Origin: Anabaena azotica FACHB-119 | GTDB taxonomy: Bacteria > Cyanobacteriota > Cyanobacteriia > Cyanobacteriales > Nostocaceae | DNA length: 64,000 nt | Assembly: GCF_014697625.1 (NCBI RefSeq) | Contig: NZ_JACJSG010000025.1 | Location: 1-64,000, forward strand | Reading direction: 5' to 3' | Shown: one piece after another, positions 63,573 through 64,000 of the stretch | How the letters are laid out: each line of letters opens with the position of its first letter | Numbering within the stretch: the first letter of the stretch is position 1 | Made by a program: the position numbers and the translations under genes | The notes under the pieces: model-generated | Told to the model about the DNA's origin: nothing | The model's input: only the letters and a program-made list of their open reading frames with translations | Databases searched by the model: none

Positions 63573-64000
63573 TCAGGCTTTTTTGGCTGCTTGCACTTGA
63601 TCAAAAACTGCCCCATTAGCAAAAAACTTCTTTTCTATCAAATCCCAACCACCTAAATCTTGAGATGTAAATAAGGTATCAATTTTAGGATATTTTGCCA
63701 CTACCTCTTGGGTAACAGTGGGATTGACTGGACGATATTGTAGTTTAGCAAATTCGCGCTGTGCTTCTGTGGAGTATAAGAAATCAACGAAGGCGGCTGC
63801 AACTTCTCTAGTACCGTGCTGATCAACGTTTTTATCTACTACAGCTATGGGATTATCTATAGAAATATTTACCTTTGGCACTGTATAAGGTAGTTCTGCC
63901 CCATTTTTTTTAGCCAAAGCTATTTCGTTTTCGTAGTTGATTAAGACATCGCCCTGATTTTTTTGGAAAAATAAATCGCTGGCTTCACGAGCATCTTTTG
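63573..64000 (-). CDS. Sulfate ABC transporter substrate-binding protein, C-terminal part
   Basis: At least 142 residues; the frame is open to the window end. Visible pattern: GDVLINYENEIALAKKNGAE, the Sbp/CysP-type sulfate pocket region PKVNISIDNPIAVVDKNVDQ, AFVDFLYSTEAQREFAKLQYRP, and near the C-terminus DLGGWDLIEKKFFANGAVFD. It binds sulfate or thiosulfate in the periplasm. The N-terminus and signal peptide lie outside the window. Upstream of pst on the same strand, 120 bp before pstS. Confidence 0.9.
   Translation of the reverse strand, partial: KDAREASDLFFQKNQGDVLINYENEIALAKKNGAELPYTVPKVNISIDNPIAVVDKNVDQHGTREVAAAFVDFLYSTEAQREFAKLQYRPVNPTVTQEVVAKYPKIDTLFTSQDLGGWDLIEKKFFANGAVFDQVQAAKKA

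Overview
The window is chromosomal DNA of a filamentous, probably heterocyst-forming cyanobacterium of the Nostoc/Anabaena group. The evidence is oxygenic-photosynthesis genes (psaC, chlM, psb28), many copies of the HIP1 octamer GCGATCGC, long heptamer-type tandem repeats (STRR), PEP-CTERM secreted proteins and a DevBCA-type exporter. I recognised no rRNA, tRNA or CRISPR array.

Layout. 0-4.4 kb: the N-terminal part of a TnpB gene cut by the window edge, a membrane-anchored unknown, fmt and a small cyanobacterial protein. 4.8-12.7 kb: a STAND-like ATPase with a TPR array, psaC, glmS, a PD-(D/E)XK nuclease-like protein and a 55-residue ORF. 13-20 kb: chlM, the hopanoid pair shc / hpnB-like glycosyltransferase (divergent) and uvrC. 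20.4-33.7 kb: a PEP-CTERM protein, then the main DNA phosphorothioation (Dnd) island: dndD and dndC on the minus strand, two DGQHR (DndB-type) genes on the plus strand, a Dnd-associated protein, an Uma2-type protein, a CadD-like transporter, and a second SMC-like ATPase translationally coupled to a 57-residue ORF. 34-43 kb: a housekeeping block with prfB (+1 frameshift), a DUF3285-like protein, ybeY, dgkA, phoD with a good Pho box, devBCA and a divergent PadR regulator. 43.3-46 kb: the Dnd system resumes with dndE and a phosphorothioation-associated methyltransferase, followed at once by a VapBC toxin-antitoxin pair. 46-59.7 kb: ampG-like, small membrane proteins, a GNAT enzyme, a PEP-CTERM protein, a HEAT-repeat protein, a cupin, a PQQ-type sugar dehydrogenase, trmJ-like, an autonomous tnpB with its end hairpins, a class A beta-lactamase-like protein, psb28 and a peptidoglycan-binding protein. 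59.7-64 kb: pstB-pstA-pstC-pstS and the C-terminal part of a sulfate-binding protein, all on the minus strand.

Two themes stand out. First, defence-like genes: a Dnd system split over about 23 kb (dndC/D/B/B plus accessory ATPase, then dndE plus methyltransferase), with no dndA or dndFGH in the window, together with STAND-TPR, nuclease-like, VapBC and TnpB genes. Second, intergenic space is largely occupied by small mobile-looking inverted-repeat elements. At least four families recur and are nested in each other. Two nestings can be read directly as filled versus empty sites with 4-bp target duplications. Repeat DNA has also entered coding sequence (shc C-terminus, hpnB-like, GNAT) and abuts the start codons of fmt, devC, the GNAT gene and psb28.
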